DNA from: Planctomycetota bacterium
GTDB lineage: Bacteria; Planctomycetota; UBA11346
DNA: 63,269 bases
NCBI GenBank assembly: GCA_022841245.1
Contig: JALHRW010000007.1
Coordinates: forward strand, 1 to 63,269
Direction of reading: 5' to 3'
Below the pieces are notes generated by a model. That model was not told the DNA's origin and did not search any database. It saw only the letters and a list, made by a program, of their open reading frames with translations. Positions 16,297-24,760 of the stretch are shown piece by piece (the first letter of the stretch is position 1; each line of letters opens with the position of its first letter). The translations under genes were made by a program, and so were the position numbers.

Positions 16297-18029
16297 GGGT
16301 TGTCCTTGTCCTTGAATCCTGCGGCAATTGCTGCACCCAGACCCATTAAATCACGCCCCGGAAGAACAGATACGAAAAAAGCCATTGCGGCATCCGCATC
16401 GCGAAACGCCATGACCAATAGCCCCTGGGAAGCGACCGAGCATGCGTTGCCGGCCAGTTCCTTCTCGATGTCGGGAATGAGAAGGCGCGTCATCTCAGGC
16501 GTCTGCAATCCCAAGCGCAGCGCCAAGCAGATGGCACCGATCGCAGCCGACCGGCCTGCCAGGTAGCGTGCGACCTCGGGAACCCTTGCGGGCGGCAGCT
16601 GAATGGAGGCCAAGACGCGAGAGACCCTCTTGCCGAGCCGCACTCGTCCTGTCTTCTCAAGCCAGCTTGATATTTCGAACACGTCCAGGAAGGCGAATTC
16701 AGGGTAGCCGTCATGGGCAAGCTGCCGAGCCGATTTCTCCACCTCGGCGATGAATTCGACTTCGTTCTTGAGCGCCAACTGCACAGCCATCCGCGACTGC
16801 CGCAGGTCAAGGTCCGGCGACGGCTCGGAATCAGCGAGAAATCCGACGAATGCCTTGATGTGGTCTGGGGCGGGATCATCAGCATATCTGGACTTGCACA
16901 TATCAACGATGAACGCCGCGTTGATGTCGGCGGGAGCGACATCCAGTTTCCAGAACTCCGTCTTGACGGCAAATCCATCGCCTCCATCCGACACGGCAAT
17001 GCTTCCACTGCGCGGGAAGCCGGAGTCCGGACACAGATCCGCCTCGATCTCCATGTGTCGCGCCACCGCAGGCGCCATGATCGGAATCGGAACCAGACGA
17101 TCGAATGCCTGAGCATCCGGCATTCCTTCGTTTAGCGTTATCCGATAAGCGCACTTGGCATTCGTGAATACGGTCGGGAACGGGATCGCATCGCACACGG
17201 CGCTGAAGTGCCGATCCGACCTGCGCGACCTGGACGTGAACACCGGCACTGCCGATCCGGATGGAGAGAGCGAATAGCCGTCTTCATCGCCGGTGAAGAC
17301 CATGGGGGCGCCAGGCCTGTCCTCGGGACGCACCCGTCCGGGCTGGATCTGGCACGCGATAAGATCGAAATAATCATTTGCCAGCTGTTCCGGGCCATAG
17401 GAGCATGTGGGCGACAAGAGATTGGAACCGAAAGTCGACGCAGGAATGACCACCGGGGAATCCATCGCGCCCATTCCCGCCGGTCGCCGGGAAAAATCCG
17501 TCCCGGAAAAGCGCCAAGCCTCGCCAGGACTCAACGATGGGAATGGCATGTCAGGTGGCGCGAATAGCGGCGCAGCTGCACGGATATCGATGTTCAGCGT
17601 CCCCAGCGAATCCATTTCGATGATCCCCTGGAGCAGGCGCTGTCGGCAGGAACGAGTGCCCTGGCTCAACCGGATCGTCGTGACGTAGCGATAGACCGCA
17701 TGCCAGGCATCCGCTCCCGCATCGGCCTGCTGATCTGAGCGGGCAGCCGTGCGCCCGCCAGGCGACAAGCGCATGCTTATCCCGAGCAGCTCTCGGCGTT
17801 TCAACCGCAGCGCGTAGACCAGAGCCGGCAGCTCCAGCATCGAACAGAGACCCTCGCGCTCAACGAGCGTCCGCTGCGCCATGTCCGACAGCGCCTGCTT
17901 CAGCGGCTTCGACAGCTGCTCCTCTGCCGCGGCGGCATCCATCGCAGGCACTACCTCGGCCGTCCACGCCGGCGAGGTTGCGCAACAGACCAGGAGCGGC
18001 GCTATCAGCCCGTCCCGAAGACCCATCAT
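16293..18029 (-). CDS. Exported protein of unknown function
   Basis: The 578-residue protein has a probable signal peptide (MMGLRDGLIAPLLVCCATSPAWTAE). The mature part is acidic and includes several Cys residues (about seven to nine) that could form disulfides. Hydrophobic stretches near residues 480-500 and the C-terminus (VMAFRDADAAMAFFVSVLPG) look helical rather than membrane-spanning. No catalytic motif or known family is recognised. Its start overlaps the stop of the upstream gene at 18026, and its stop overlaps the start of the small membrane gene, so three genes are translationally coupled. Codon use is less GC-biased than in flanking genes. Confidence 0.7.
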   Translation of the reverse strand: MMGLRDGLIAPLLVCCATSPAWTAEVVPAMDAAAAEEQLSKPLKQALSDMAQRTLVEREGLCSMLELPALVYALRLKRRELLGISMRLSPGGRTAARSDQQADAGADAWHAVYRYVTTIRLSQGTRSCRQRLLQGIIEMDSLGTLNIDIRAAAPLFAPPDMPFPSLSPGEAWRFSGTDFSRRPAGMGAMDSPVVIPASTFGSNLLSPTCSYGPEQLANDYFDLIACQIQPGRVRPEDRPGAPMVFTGDEDGYSLSPSGSAVPVFTSRSRRSDRHFSAVCDAIPFPTVFTNAKCAYRITLNEGMPDAQAFDRLVPIPIMAPAVARHMEIEADLCPDSGFPRSGSIAVSDGGDGFAVKTEFWKLDVAPADINAAFIVDMCKSRYADDPAPDHIKAFVGFLADSEPSPDLDLRQSRMAVQLALKNEVEFIAEVEKSARQLAHDGYPEFAFLDVFEISSWLEKTGRVRLGKRVSRVLASIQLPPARVPEVARYLAGRSAAIGAICLALRLGLQTPEMTRLLIPDIEKELAGNACSVASQGLLVMAFRDADAAMAFFVSVLPGRDLMGLGAAIAAGFKDKDNP

Positions 18030-18931
18030 CTTCCAGACTTCTTCCGGTTCGCCTCGACAAGGGCCTGCATCGCCGCATTCTGCTCGTCGTTCAGCCGGGC
18101 GATGTCCGCGAAGGTCGACCCATCAATCGCGGCATTGGCCCGCGCTTCGTCCTGCTCGATCAACTGGTTGGCGCAAGTTGCGCATAGCTGCCGCAGCTCC
18201 ATGAGCTGCAGCTCCGTCAACTGCGCGATCGCCGCGGATCTGGCCTTCTCATTCTGGCCCTGGTCGCGGGCGCGGCGTCGCAGGTCCTCGACCCTCTTGG
18301 CGTTCCGCTCGGGAACCGCAGGGAAATCGCCACCGATTTGCCTCTTGATCGCCTTTTCATCAAGCAGCGATCCAGCGAGCAGGAAATAGTCGTCCAATAG
18401 GCGGTCCAGATCGCCGATGCTCTCCGTGATGATCTTCCGGACCTCATCCGGCCTGCTCTCCGCCGCCTCGGGGAATCGTGCCGACATGTACTTGATCCAA
18501 GCGTTCGGCAGATCAGCGCTCTGTCGACGGATGCGCTCGCAATAGGCGCTGTCTCGCGGAATGATCGTCAGGAAAACCGTCAATGACGCCGCCAAACGGG
18601 ACCTCAGGTAGGCGACCTTTTCCGCATGGCAGCTGCTGGGGTCGGGGTTGATCCCGAGCCTGTCCATCGCCAACTGCCCGGGAAACTTCGAGACGAATAT
18701 CTGGAATTTCACCGGGTCTGCGTTTCGCGCCTTGCCAGACCCGAACAACCTGCCAGTCAAGGCCGTCGCCTCTTGCGACAGCTTGCTTTTCTCTTCAGGC
18801 CCAAGCCACGCTTGCTGCTCTACGGCCGCAAGGACGACACCGACATAGTCACCCTCTGCAATATCCGCCCGTCGCTCTGCCGCGGGCATGACTGCAAGCA
18901 TGGTGAGCAGGAGCAGAGCCGCGCATCTCAT
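18026..18931 (-). CDS. Exported helical protein of unknown function
   Basis: The 301-residue protein has a signal peptide (MRCAALLLLTMLAVMPAAE). The remainder is rich in Lys, Glu, Arg and Ala and predicted mostly helical, with a coiled-coil-like stretch at about 215-300 (NAKRVEDLRRRARDQGQNEK and onwards). Two Cys (CATC) sit near residue 252-255, a CxxC pair that could bind metal or be redox active. Family not recognised. The start is preceded by an AAAGGA ribosome-binding site and a strong hairpin (18944-18978). The end overlaps the next gene by four bases. Confidence 0.7.
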   Translation of the reverse strand: MRCAALLLLTMLAVMPAAERRADIAEGDYVGVVLAAVEQQAWLGPEEKSKLSQEATALTGRLFGSGKARNADPVKFQIFVSKFPGQLAMDRLGINPDPSSCHAEKVAYLRSRLAASLTVFLTIIPRDSAYCERIRRQSADLPNAWIKYMSARFPEAAESRPDEVRKIITESIGDLDRLLDDYFLLAGSLLDEKAIKRQIGGDFPAVPERNAKRVEDLRRRARDQGQNEKARSAAIAQLTELQLMELRQLCATCANQLIEQDEARANAAIDGSTFADIARLNDEQNAAMQALVEANRKKSGR

Positions 18932-18943
18932 AGTGATCCTTTA

Positions 18944-18978
18944 CCCCTGACCGACGGCGTCCGCCTGTCGGTCAGGGG
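18944..18978 (-). terminator. 12-bp inverted repeat between operon genes
   Basis: Arms at 18944-18955 and 18967-18978 are perfectly complementary over 12 bases with an 11-base loop. It sits in the 71-base gap between two minus-strand genes. There is no T-run on the minus-strand 3' side; the ribosome-binding site AAAGGA follows immediately. It could act as a weak terminator/attenuator or a processing site that separates expression of the 19.0-22.2 kb genes from the three genes downstream. Confidence 0.5.
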
Positions 18979-19002
18979 GTGTTGAACGGGTTTGGCTGTC
19001 AT

Positions 19003-19878
19003 TCAATTCGACGTCATGATGAAATTCGATGATCCCGTCAAGCGCGCAGATGATGCATCGAATGCGCTATTGGCGCACGATATCGCACCCGAGACGGTCT
19101 GGCTGAGCGACCACACGTACGACTTGACGTTGTTGGTATTGCCAGTGGCGGTAATCGACGCGGATATCGTCATCGTCTTGGTTTGGCTTGGCTGCCCCTG
19201 ATAGGTCTGGGTTTCCTGACTTGCCGCGTCGCCCGATACCGATCCGCCGCCTTTGACCTTCTTGAGCTCCCCCTTGAGCGAGTACTTCGTCGACGCTTCC
19301 GATTGCGAGATGAAAGCGTTCACTTCGATGGTCTTCTTTGGCTGGGTCACCATATTGATAATCTCGGTGCCACCCACCGTGCCCGACCCGGTCGCATCGA
19401 TCGATGCCGAGGCGGTTGCGCCATCGGCGCCGTCATTGCCTGTGATGGACACGGCGACTTCGGCGCTCGCGGACCCGGTGATGGCCATGGTGACGTCTTT
19501 GTTCTGAATCGGAGCGTTTGCGGGCTCCCACGTCCACGTCGTCGTCTCCGTAAGGCTGGCGTTGCCGGAATTATTGACCGTGTTCCCGTAGACATTTCCT
19601 GACCAGGTGTTTCCTTCCATGGAAAGCGAAACGGGCCGGGCGCCGGAGGCGGTCCCGCTGCTCTTCTCCTCTTGGATGATCACGCCAAAGCCATTCCGGA
19701 AAACGCGACTGATCGTTTGCGGCGGATTCTGGCTCGGCGTTGACGATGGATGCGGGATCCACTGCCCTTGGATCTCCTGGTTGGTCGTCGGGTCCGCATC
19801 TCCATCGGCCCATGCGCAAGCGGGCAAAGCCAGGATTGCGCATAGAGTCGTGCTGATGGTCGTGACGTTGGAACGCAT
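19003..19878 (-). CDS. Exported Thr/Ser-rich beta-structured protein
   Basis: The ATG at 19878 has GGAG eight bases upstream and a signal peptide (MRSNVTTISTTLCAILALPACAWA), giving 291 residues. The mature protein is rich in Ser, Thr, Gly and Asn with alternating hydrophobic residues, consistent with an all-beta, Ig-like or surface repeat fold (for example VTMAITGSASAEVAVSITG, then TKTMTISASITATGNTNN). A LACAWA stretch near the cleavage site contains a Cys but is not a clear lipobox. It lies 14 bases downstream of the propeller gene. No family is recognised; a surface or periplasmic location is inferred. Confidence 0.7.
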   Translation of the reverse strand: MRSNVTTISTTLCAILALPACAWADGDADPTTNQEIQGQWIPHPSSTPSQNPPQTISRVFRNGFGVIIQEEKSSGTASGARPVSLSMEGNTWSGNVYGNTVNNSGNASLTETTTWTWEPANAPIQNKDVTMAITGSASAEVAVSITGNDGADGATASASIDATGSGTVGGTEIINMVTQPKKTIEVNAFISQSEASTKYSLKGELKKVKGGGSVSGDAASQETQTYQGQPSQTKTMTISASITATGNTNNVKSYVWSLSQTVSGAISCANSAFDASSARLTGSSNFIMTSN

Positions 19879-19892
19879 CTGGGGTCTCCATG

Positions 19893-22205
19893 TCAGGGCT
19901 TGTCTGTTGTGGACAGACTCGCCGGTGGATTGAAGGACTTCGCCTTGAGGTGGTTCAAAAGCAGGGATCGACCCATTCCAGATGACGAATAGGTCACCCC
20001 ATCCCATTTCATGGATTTCTCGATCTCGCGAGGCGGCGTGAAACCCAACGCCTTGACGCCAGCCTCGTACTGCTCGAACAATCCGAGACGGTAGAGGCCG
20101 ATCACAGTGAACGCATTCATCGTGTTTTTCTCAAGCAGGGCGCCAAGGGCGGCAACATAGCCACGGCGGGAGTGGAGCGCCCACCATCTCGGGTTGCCGC
20201 TGCGAGCGCGCTCGAGGGAGGCGATGACCTGCTCCGCGATCGGACCTGTCGGAGCGGAGGCGTTCAACCCGGCAGGCTTCTCAGTGAAATACGGAGATGG
20301 GAAGGGATCGTCGCGGTCGATGGCGATGCCGGCCAGGATCGTGTTGAACGAATGATTGCGATTCATCTCGACGGTGAAAACAGCCGGACCGGTAACCAGG
20401 AATCGCTTCCACACCCCGGTCCAGAACATCCTGTTCCTAGCCCTGGCGAGTTCTTGCCCGTCGTTGAAAAGCGCCGCATCGGGCGTCATCAGCTCCCCCG
20501 ACTTTCCGCGCAGGGATGGCACCGGCGTCTGTCGGATAGATATCCTGTAATCACGCCAGCGGTTGCTGCCGTCGTGCCCATCCTTGTTCGTGTTATACAG
20601 GGACAGGAACGAGCAGCCCTCGGGAATGGCGATGGAGACGTATGCATGGGGACCATCAAAGGCCATAGGATACGCCTCTCCATGATCATCCCATTCGGAC
20701 TGCCGATGCGTGCGACCCGGGGTGGTCATACCCCGTTGCACGCGGCCATCGGCGTAGACTGGCGCCAGCTCGAGGCTGCGTTCGTTATCCGTGTACAGCC
20801 AGTGGACCCAGTATCTGAGTGAATCCAGCTTGCTGCACCGAGTTCCGAGGAACGGCAGATAATCGACCGGCTTCTCGCCACATCCCCAGATATAGTCCTG
20901 CGGGGCACGACTGGCGCACAGACACATCCAATAGAGCCCGCGGCGTCCAAGCCAGTTGCCCCGGGTTCTCCAGTCATCGGCAACGGGAATCGCCTGGATC
21001 GCCTTGGCCTGCCCCTTTCCATTGGCCACCGCAGCAGCAACCATGGCTTGCATGTCCTGATCGGTCGCTCGCGCGGGAGTCGGAAGCGCGGGGACAGCCA
21101 GCGCAGATCCAGACGTGGCTGGGATCGCGACCTCGCCGGTGACACCGCCGCCATACCAGCAGAAGATCCCTCCACCTTGGTTGGACGGAACGATGGCGCA
21201 GACATAGTCGGTTGGGAATGGAGCCGGGCCGGCCACCTTGATCGGCGTCAACGCCAGACGCTGCAATTGAATCAACTCCGCTCCAGTCCGACGATGGCCG
21301 ATGAGCAGGTCCTCTCCCTTGGGCGAGAACGCGATGGCGGAGACGAAGTCCTCGCTCAGCACGCACTCCCGGGAGCCAGCCGCATTCTTCGGTTTCTGCC
21401 CAGTTGATGCCTGCGTCTCCTTCGCATCGGCATCGACGCCACGCAGGACGACCCAATTGGATCCCCGATCGCCGGACACACACGCGCCGCGGTCTGACGC
21501 TACCGCCAGGAGGCCGCGCGAGAACGCCAGAGCGTTGATGTTGGCGCTGGGCAGCTTCTTCCCAATGTCCACCCAGGTTGCTTTTTTGCTGCCGGGATTA
21601 GCGCAGTATAGCAGCCCAGCCGCCTCAAATCCCAGGTACACTCCGTTTCGTTCATCGACGGCCAGAGCCGTAACCGGACTTGCGCTATTGGCCTCGGGCA
21701 GGTCCAGGTGCTCCCAGGAATCAGTCGTGAGATCGTACACCGACACCCCGGCATTCGTCGCAATCCAAACCGCGTCCCTGGTCGCATCCGTTTCGATGTC
21801 ATAGATCCGCTCCCCTATGGGACCACGAGGCACATCGTAGTTCTTCCATGTCGATCCATCGAAGACGGAAACGCCTCGCGATGCATGGCCAACCCAGACT
21901 CGGTTCAATCGGTCGCTGGCAATCGCATACACATGGTTTTCTCCAAGGCCGTTCCGTTCCGTATAATGGGCCCAGGTGAGTTGACCGTTTTCTGCCGCCG
22001 CCAGGCGCCACAGGCCATGATCCTCTGTCCCTATCCAGACATCCCCGCTCGGCGCCTGGTGGGCGCAGACTGCGAATCGACCCTGTTCCTCGATCTTCCA
22101 ATCGATCGTCTGCCCAATCCCTCTTGGCGCTGTTTCCCCTCCGATCAGCGGACTGGGGCCCAGCAGCAGGAGCGTGTACGCCAAAGCGACGCGGCAGAGT
22201 CTCAT
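19893..22205 (-). CDS. Secreted beta-propeller protein (two-component-regulator-propeller-like repeats)
   Basis: The 770-residue protein has a signal peptide (MRLCRVALAYTLLLLGPSPLIGGE). Repeats of the Reg_prop type, with a Val-Trp-Ile/Val-Gly core and a following Gly-Val/Leu, are seen at about residues 50-200 (GDVWIGTEDHGLWRL, NRVWVGHASRGVSVFDG, DAVWIATNAGVSVYD). More blades run to about 400, giving a propeller. A distinct C-terminal region of about 350 residues follows, with a probable carbohydrate- or ligand-binding-like part (SLYNTNKDGHDGSNRWRDYR). No histidine-kinase domain is attached, unlike hybrid sensors with such propellers. It is the first gene of the low-GC operon and is divergent from the GntR/LacI-type regulator. 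Confidence 0.8.
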   Translation of the reverse strand: MRLCRVALAYTLLLLGPSPLIGGETAPRGIGQTIDWKIEEQGRFAVCAHQAPSGDVWIGTEDHGLWRLAAAENGQLTWAHYTERNGLGENHVYAIASDRLNRVWVGHASRGVSVFDGSTWKNYDVPRGPIGERIYDIETDATRDAVWIATNAGVSVYDLTTDSWEHLDLPEANSASPVTALAVDERNGVYLGFEAAGLLYCANPGSKKATWVDIGKKLPSANINALAFSRGLLAVASDRGACVSGDRGSNWVVLRGVDADAKETQASTGQKPKNAAGSRECVLSEDFVSAIAFSPKGEDLLIGHRRTGAELIQLQRLALTPIKVAGPAPFPTDYVCAIVPSNQGGGIFCWYGGGVTGEVAIPATSGSALAVPALPTPARATDQDMQAMVAAAVANGKGQAKAIQAIPVADDWRTRGNWLGRRGLYWMCLCASRAPQDYIWGCGEKPVDYLPFLGTRCSKLDSLRYWVHWLYTDNERSLELAPVYADGRVQRGMTTPGRTHRQSEWDDHGEAYPMAFDGPHAYVSIAIPEGCSFLSLYNTNKDGHDGSNRWRDYRISIRQTPVPSLRGKSGELMTPDAALFNDGQELARARNRMFWTGVWKRFLVTGPAVFTVEMNRNHSFNTILAGIAIDRDDPFPSPYFTEKPAGLNASAPTGPIAEQVIASLERARSGNPRWWALHSRRGYVAALGALLEKNTMNAFTVIGLYRLGLFEQYEAGVKALGFTPPREIEKSMKWDGVTYSSSGMGRSLLLNHLKAKSFNPPASLSTTDKP

Positions 22206-22490
22206 ACGCTGTAGTGGGGTTGACGAGTGTGGAATGTGGAGTGGTTTTAAGTACTGTCAAGTGTTTTTTTAGTCTCCTTAAAGACTTCTTATTGCCGGTT
22301 ACTCGGTGTCGATCTCTTACCCATCCTCGAACGAAGTCGCCCGCAGAACTCGGACGGAGCATCGAGCAGTCAGTTCACACGGAGGGCACTCCGTGCGAGC
22401 CCTCGCGCTAGGGTTCAAGCACGGACCCGCCACGGGCAGACACCTCGGGCCAGTCTTACTCTAATCTGTTACGCTATTTATACCAATAGC
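22206..22490. promoter_or_regulatory. AT-rich divergent intergenic region with promoter-like and inverted-repeat elements
   Basis: This 285-base gap separates the minus-strand propeller operon from the plus-strand regulator. On the minus strand a perfect -35 hexamer TTGACA lies at 22255-22260; the -10 about 17 bases on (ACATTC) is weak. A 7-base T-run (22264-22270) is followed by a small inverted repeat AGTCT...AGACT (22271-22286). A 7-bp perfect inverted repeat, CACGGAG with CTCCGTG (22378-22384 / 22389-22395), and a further CCCT/AGGG pair could be operator or terminator elements. The base composition is far more AT-rich than the surroundings. Confidence 0.5.
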
Positions 22491-22519
22491 TTGACGCAGT
22501 TAGATATATTAGATATTTT
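22491..22519 (+). promoter_or_regulatory. Candidate promoter of the GntR/LacI-type regulator
   Basis: TTGACG (22491-22496) is followed after 17 bases by TATTTT (22514-22519), a fair sigma-70-like pair. A 9-base direct repeat TTAGATATA/TTAGATATT (22500-22517) lies between and over the elements and could be an operator. Transcription would begin at about 22526, immediately before the GTG proposed as the regulator's start. The alternative reading is that 22491 TTG is the start codon and these bases are coding; their AT-rich codons argue against that. Confidence 0.45.
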
Positions 22520-22526
22520 GTCGTCC

Positions 22527-23684
22527 GTGACCACCAAGACCGCCACGGCAGATCAGACCGTCATCGCTCGGACGGCGCATGACATCAAGAACCTGATCCG
22601 TCAGCGGAGGATCGCGCTGCACGGAATCCTGCCCAACTACCACGAGTTATGCACCGAGTTCGGCGTCTCCTACATGACCGTCCACCGCGGCATGGCACAG
22701 CTCGAGCACGCCGGCCTCGTCCGGCGGGTCCGCGGCAAGGGTACCTTCGTGACCAAGGAGCTGTCCGCGGAATCACGGGAACTGCGGCACATCGGCATCA
22801 TCTATCCGTCGAGCCGCGGCTCGCTGCTGATGAACAAGCCCTGGCTGAGCGAGATCCTCAAGGGCATCTCCGATGCGTCTCCGCGCGGCGGGGATCTGCA
22901 CATATTCTCCTTCCGCAGCGACGGCCTGGTCAGGGCATCCCACCTGCAGCAGTCGGCCGTGGACGGGACCATTCTCCTCGAACTCGGCAACGACGACTAC
23001 CTCCGGGCCTACGCCTCGTGGGGCACGCCTGGGGTGGTGGTGGACTATCGTCCCGGCAGCGACGTACCGCTCGACCATGTGACGAGTGACAACGATGGCG
23101 CAACCACCCGGGTGGTCGAGCATCTCGCCGCCCTCGGTCATCGCACGGTGGCTGTCGCCGTCGAGCATCCGCTGCGCATGGTCGTGGATCCGCAGCGTCC
23201 GGAGCGCACGCTCCTGAAGCGGCTGTCATCCGATGCGATCGAACGGCGCGAGGCGATGCTGCGCGCCCTGGCGGAACGAGGCATGCGCGCGCGCGAAATC
23301 GTGCCGGACAGCGACCACGACACTTGGACGGACAAGATCGTGCGACAGCTGCTGGCATGGCGCAGCGACGCCGACCGGCCCACCGCTGTGCTGACCACCA
23401 GCGACGAGACGGCCCACACCCTGCTCGCCGAGCTGACCAAAGCCGGCATGCGCGTACCGGATGACCTATCGCTGTGTGCGGTAGCAGGCAGCGCCAGCTA
23501 CGCCCGGCAGCACTCGCCACAGGTGACCTGCTGCCACATCGACTTCATCGCCATGGGCCGCTGGTCCGTCGAACGCCTGGCCGAGCGCTGCCGGCAACCC
23601 GTGCAGGATGCCCCATCCGGCAAGCGCATCGGGTTCAATTTCATCATCGGGACGACCACCGGCCCCGGACCGGAGCGGATGTGA
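22527..23684 (+). CDS. Transcriptional regulator, GntR-type HTH with LacI/periplasmic-binding-like sensor domain
   Basis: From GTG 22527 the protein has 385 residues; TTG 22491 would add twelve. A winged helix-turn-helix of the GntR family occupies about residues 10-75 (LPNYHELCTEFGVSYMTVHRG, then LVRRVRGKGTFVTKE). The rest is a type-1 periplasmic-binding-protein fold as in LacI/AraR regulators, with motifs HIGIIYPS, DNDGATTRVVEHLAALGHRTVAV and SLCAVAGSASYARQ. Such regulators bind sugars and control carbohydrate genes. The last base of the stop overlaps the GTG of the first pseudopilin (GTGA), so regulator and pseudopilins are one operon; it probably controls this cassette. The ligand is unknown. 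Confidence 0.88.
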   Translation: MTTKTATADQTVIARTAHDIKNLIRQRRIALHGILPNYHELCTEFGVSYMTVHRGMAQLEHAGLVRRVRGKGTFVTKELSAESRELRHIGIIYPSSRGSLLMNKPWLSEILKGISDASPRGGDLHIFSFRSDGLVRASHLQQSAVDGTILLELGNDDYLRAYASWGTPGVVVDYRPGSDVPLDHVTSDNDGATTRVVEHLAALGHRTVAVAVEHPLRMVVDPQRPERTLLKRLSSDAIERREAMLRALAERGMRAREIVPDSDHDTWTDKIVRQLLAWRSDADRPTAVLTTSDETAHTLLAELTKAGMRVPDDLSLCAVAGSASYARQHSPQVTCCHIDFIAMGRWSVERLAERCRQPVQDAPSGKRIGFNFIIGTTTGPGPERM

Positions 23685-24760
23685 CATCCCCGAACGCAGC
23701 CAGAACCGCCTTCACCCTGATCGAGCTGCTCATCGTCATCGCCATCGTCGCCGCGCTCGCCGGCCTAATGATGCCATTGCTGCGCATCGCCGACCGTTCG
23801 GCCAAGGCGACGGCGACGCGTGCGGTGATGGCCAAAGTCGACACCGCCTGCCGGCTGTTCCGCTCCGAACTCGGACCGTATCCGTACCAACCGGCCTACG
23901 CAGACCTCGCCGTCGGCGAAGCCTGGACCAACCGCCTCTTCTACCAACTCGGCACCGATATCGCCAAGGACGACCGCGACAAGGTCATCGCCGACGCCGA
24001 CAGTGCGGCCAAGCTGTATACGGTGCTGACGAGCCAGCCCGGCTGGCCCGTTCCGGCGGGCATCTACTCCTTCGTCCTGCCCGACCTGGGGAAGGAGGCC
24101 TACACCAAGGAGTCCTGGGGCTTCCTCTCCATGTCCAACCGCATGGCGGCGGAGCGAGCACGCTTGGCCATCTACTCCGGAAACACCGGCATCACCGGGC
24201 CCAAGCTGGCCGTGCCCTATGTCGCAGGGTCCGGCAATGTCTACACCCGGCGCGTCATGCCCAGCGATCCACTGCTCACGCCTGGCGGTACCCCGCCGCG
24301 CAAGGCGACCAGCGCGGACCGGCCCGGGCTGGCCCGGAACTATCTCGAAGGCGAACTGGAGCAGCGCTACATCTCCGGCGATGCGGTGCTCGACGCCTGG
24401 CGCCATCCGCTGCTCTATGTCTGCCAGGTAACGGAGGGCATGAGCGCCTCGTTCATGATGACCAGCCAGGGCGTGGGCGCGCTGGACTCCTACTTGTTCG
24501 GCCTGCAGCCCATGGGGCGCACCAGCCTGAACGCGGAACGACTCGACCGGATCACCGGCCAGCCGGTGGTCGCCGGGGCGGGCCTGCCCGATCTCGGCAG
24601 CATGCGGCACTCCGATCGTCGCAGCCACGCCCCGAACGGTCTGGAGCTGGAGTTCGAGCTGTGGAGCGCTGGACCGGACGGCAGGGCCGAGTGGATGCGC
24701 GACGGCAGCGGCAATACCGACAACGTACCGCTCGCCCCCTACGATCTGAAGATCCCATGA
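23681..24760 (+). CDS. GspG-like major pseudopilin
   Basis: The GTG start overlaps the regulator stop and has GGAG five bases upstream, giving 359 residues. The type II prepilin signal is NAARTAFTLIELLIVIAIVAALAG. Cleavage would be before Phe with Glu at +5, although Ala rather than the usual Gly is at -1, which may slow processing. The C-terminal part matches GspG-type pseudopilins: DAWRHPLLYV resembles the Asp-Pro-Trp-Gly-x-Pro motif, and ELWSAGPDGR resembles the conserved Ser-x-Gly-x-Asp-Gly end. It is about twice the usual GspG length because of inserted loops. It should form the pseudopilus shaft or periplasmic assembly. ATGA overlaps the next gene. Confidence 0.82.
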   Translation: MTSPNAARTAFTLIELLIVIAIVAALAGLMMPLLRIADRSAKATATRAVMAKVDTACRLFRSELGPYPYQPAYADLAVGEAWTNRLFYQLGTDIAKDDRDKVIADADSAAKLYTVLTSQPGWPVPAGIYSFVLPDLGKEAYTKESWGFLSMSNRMAAERARLAIYSGNTGITGPKLAVPYVAGSGNVYTRRVMPSDPLLTPGGTPPRKATSADRPGLARNYLEGELEQRYISGDAVLDAWRHPLLYVCQVTEGMSASFMMTSQGVGALDSYLFGLQPMGRTSLNAERLDRITGQPVVAGAGLPDLGSMRHSDRRSHAPNGLELEFELWSAGPDGRAEWMRDGSGNTDNVPLAPYDLKIP

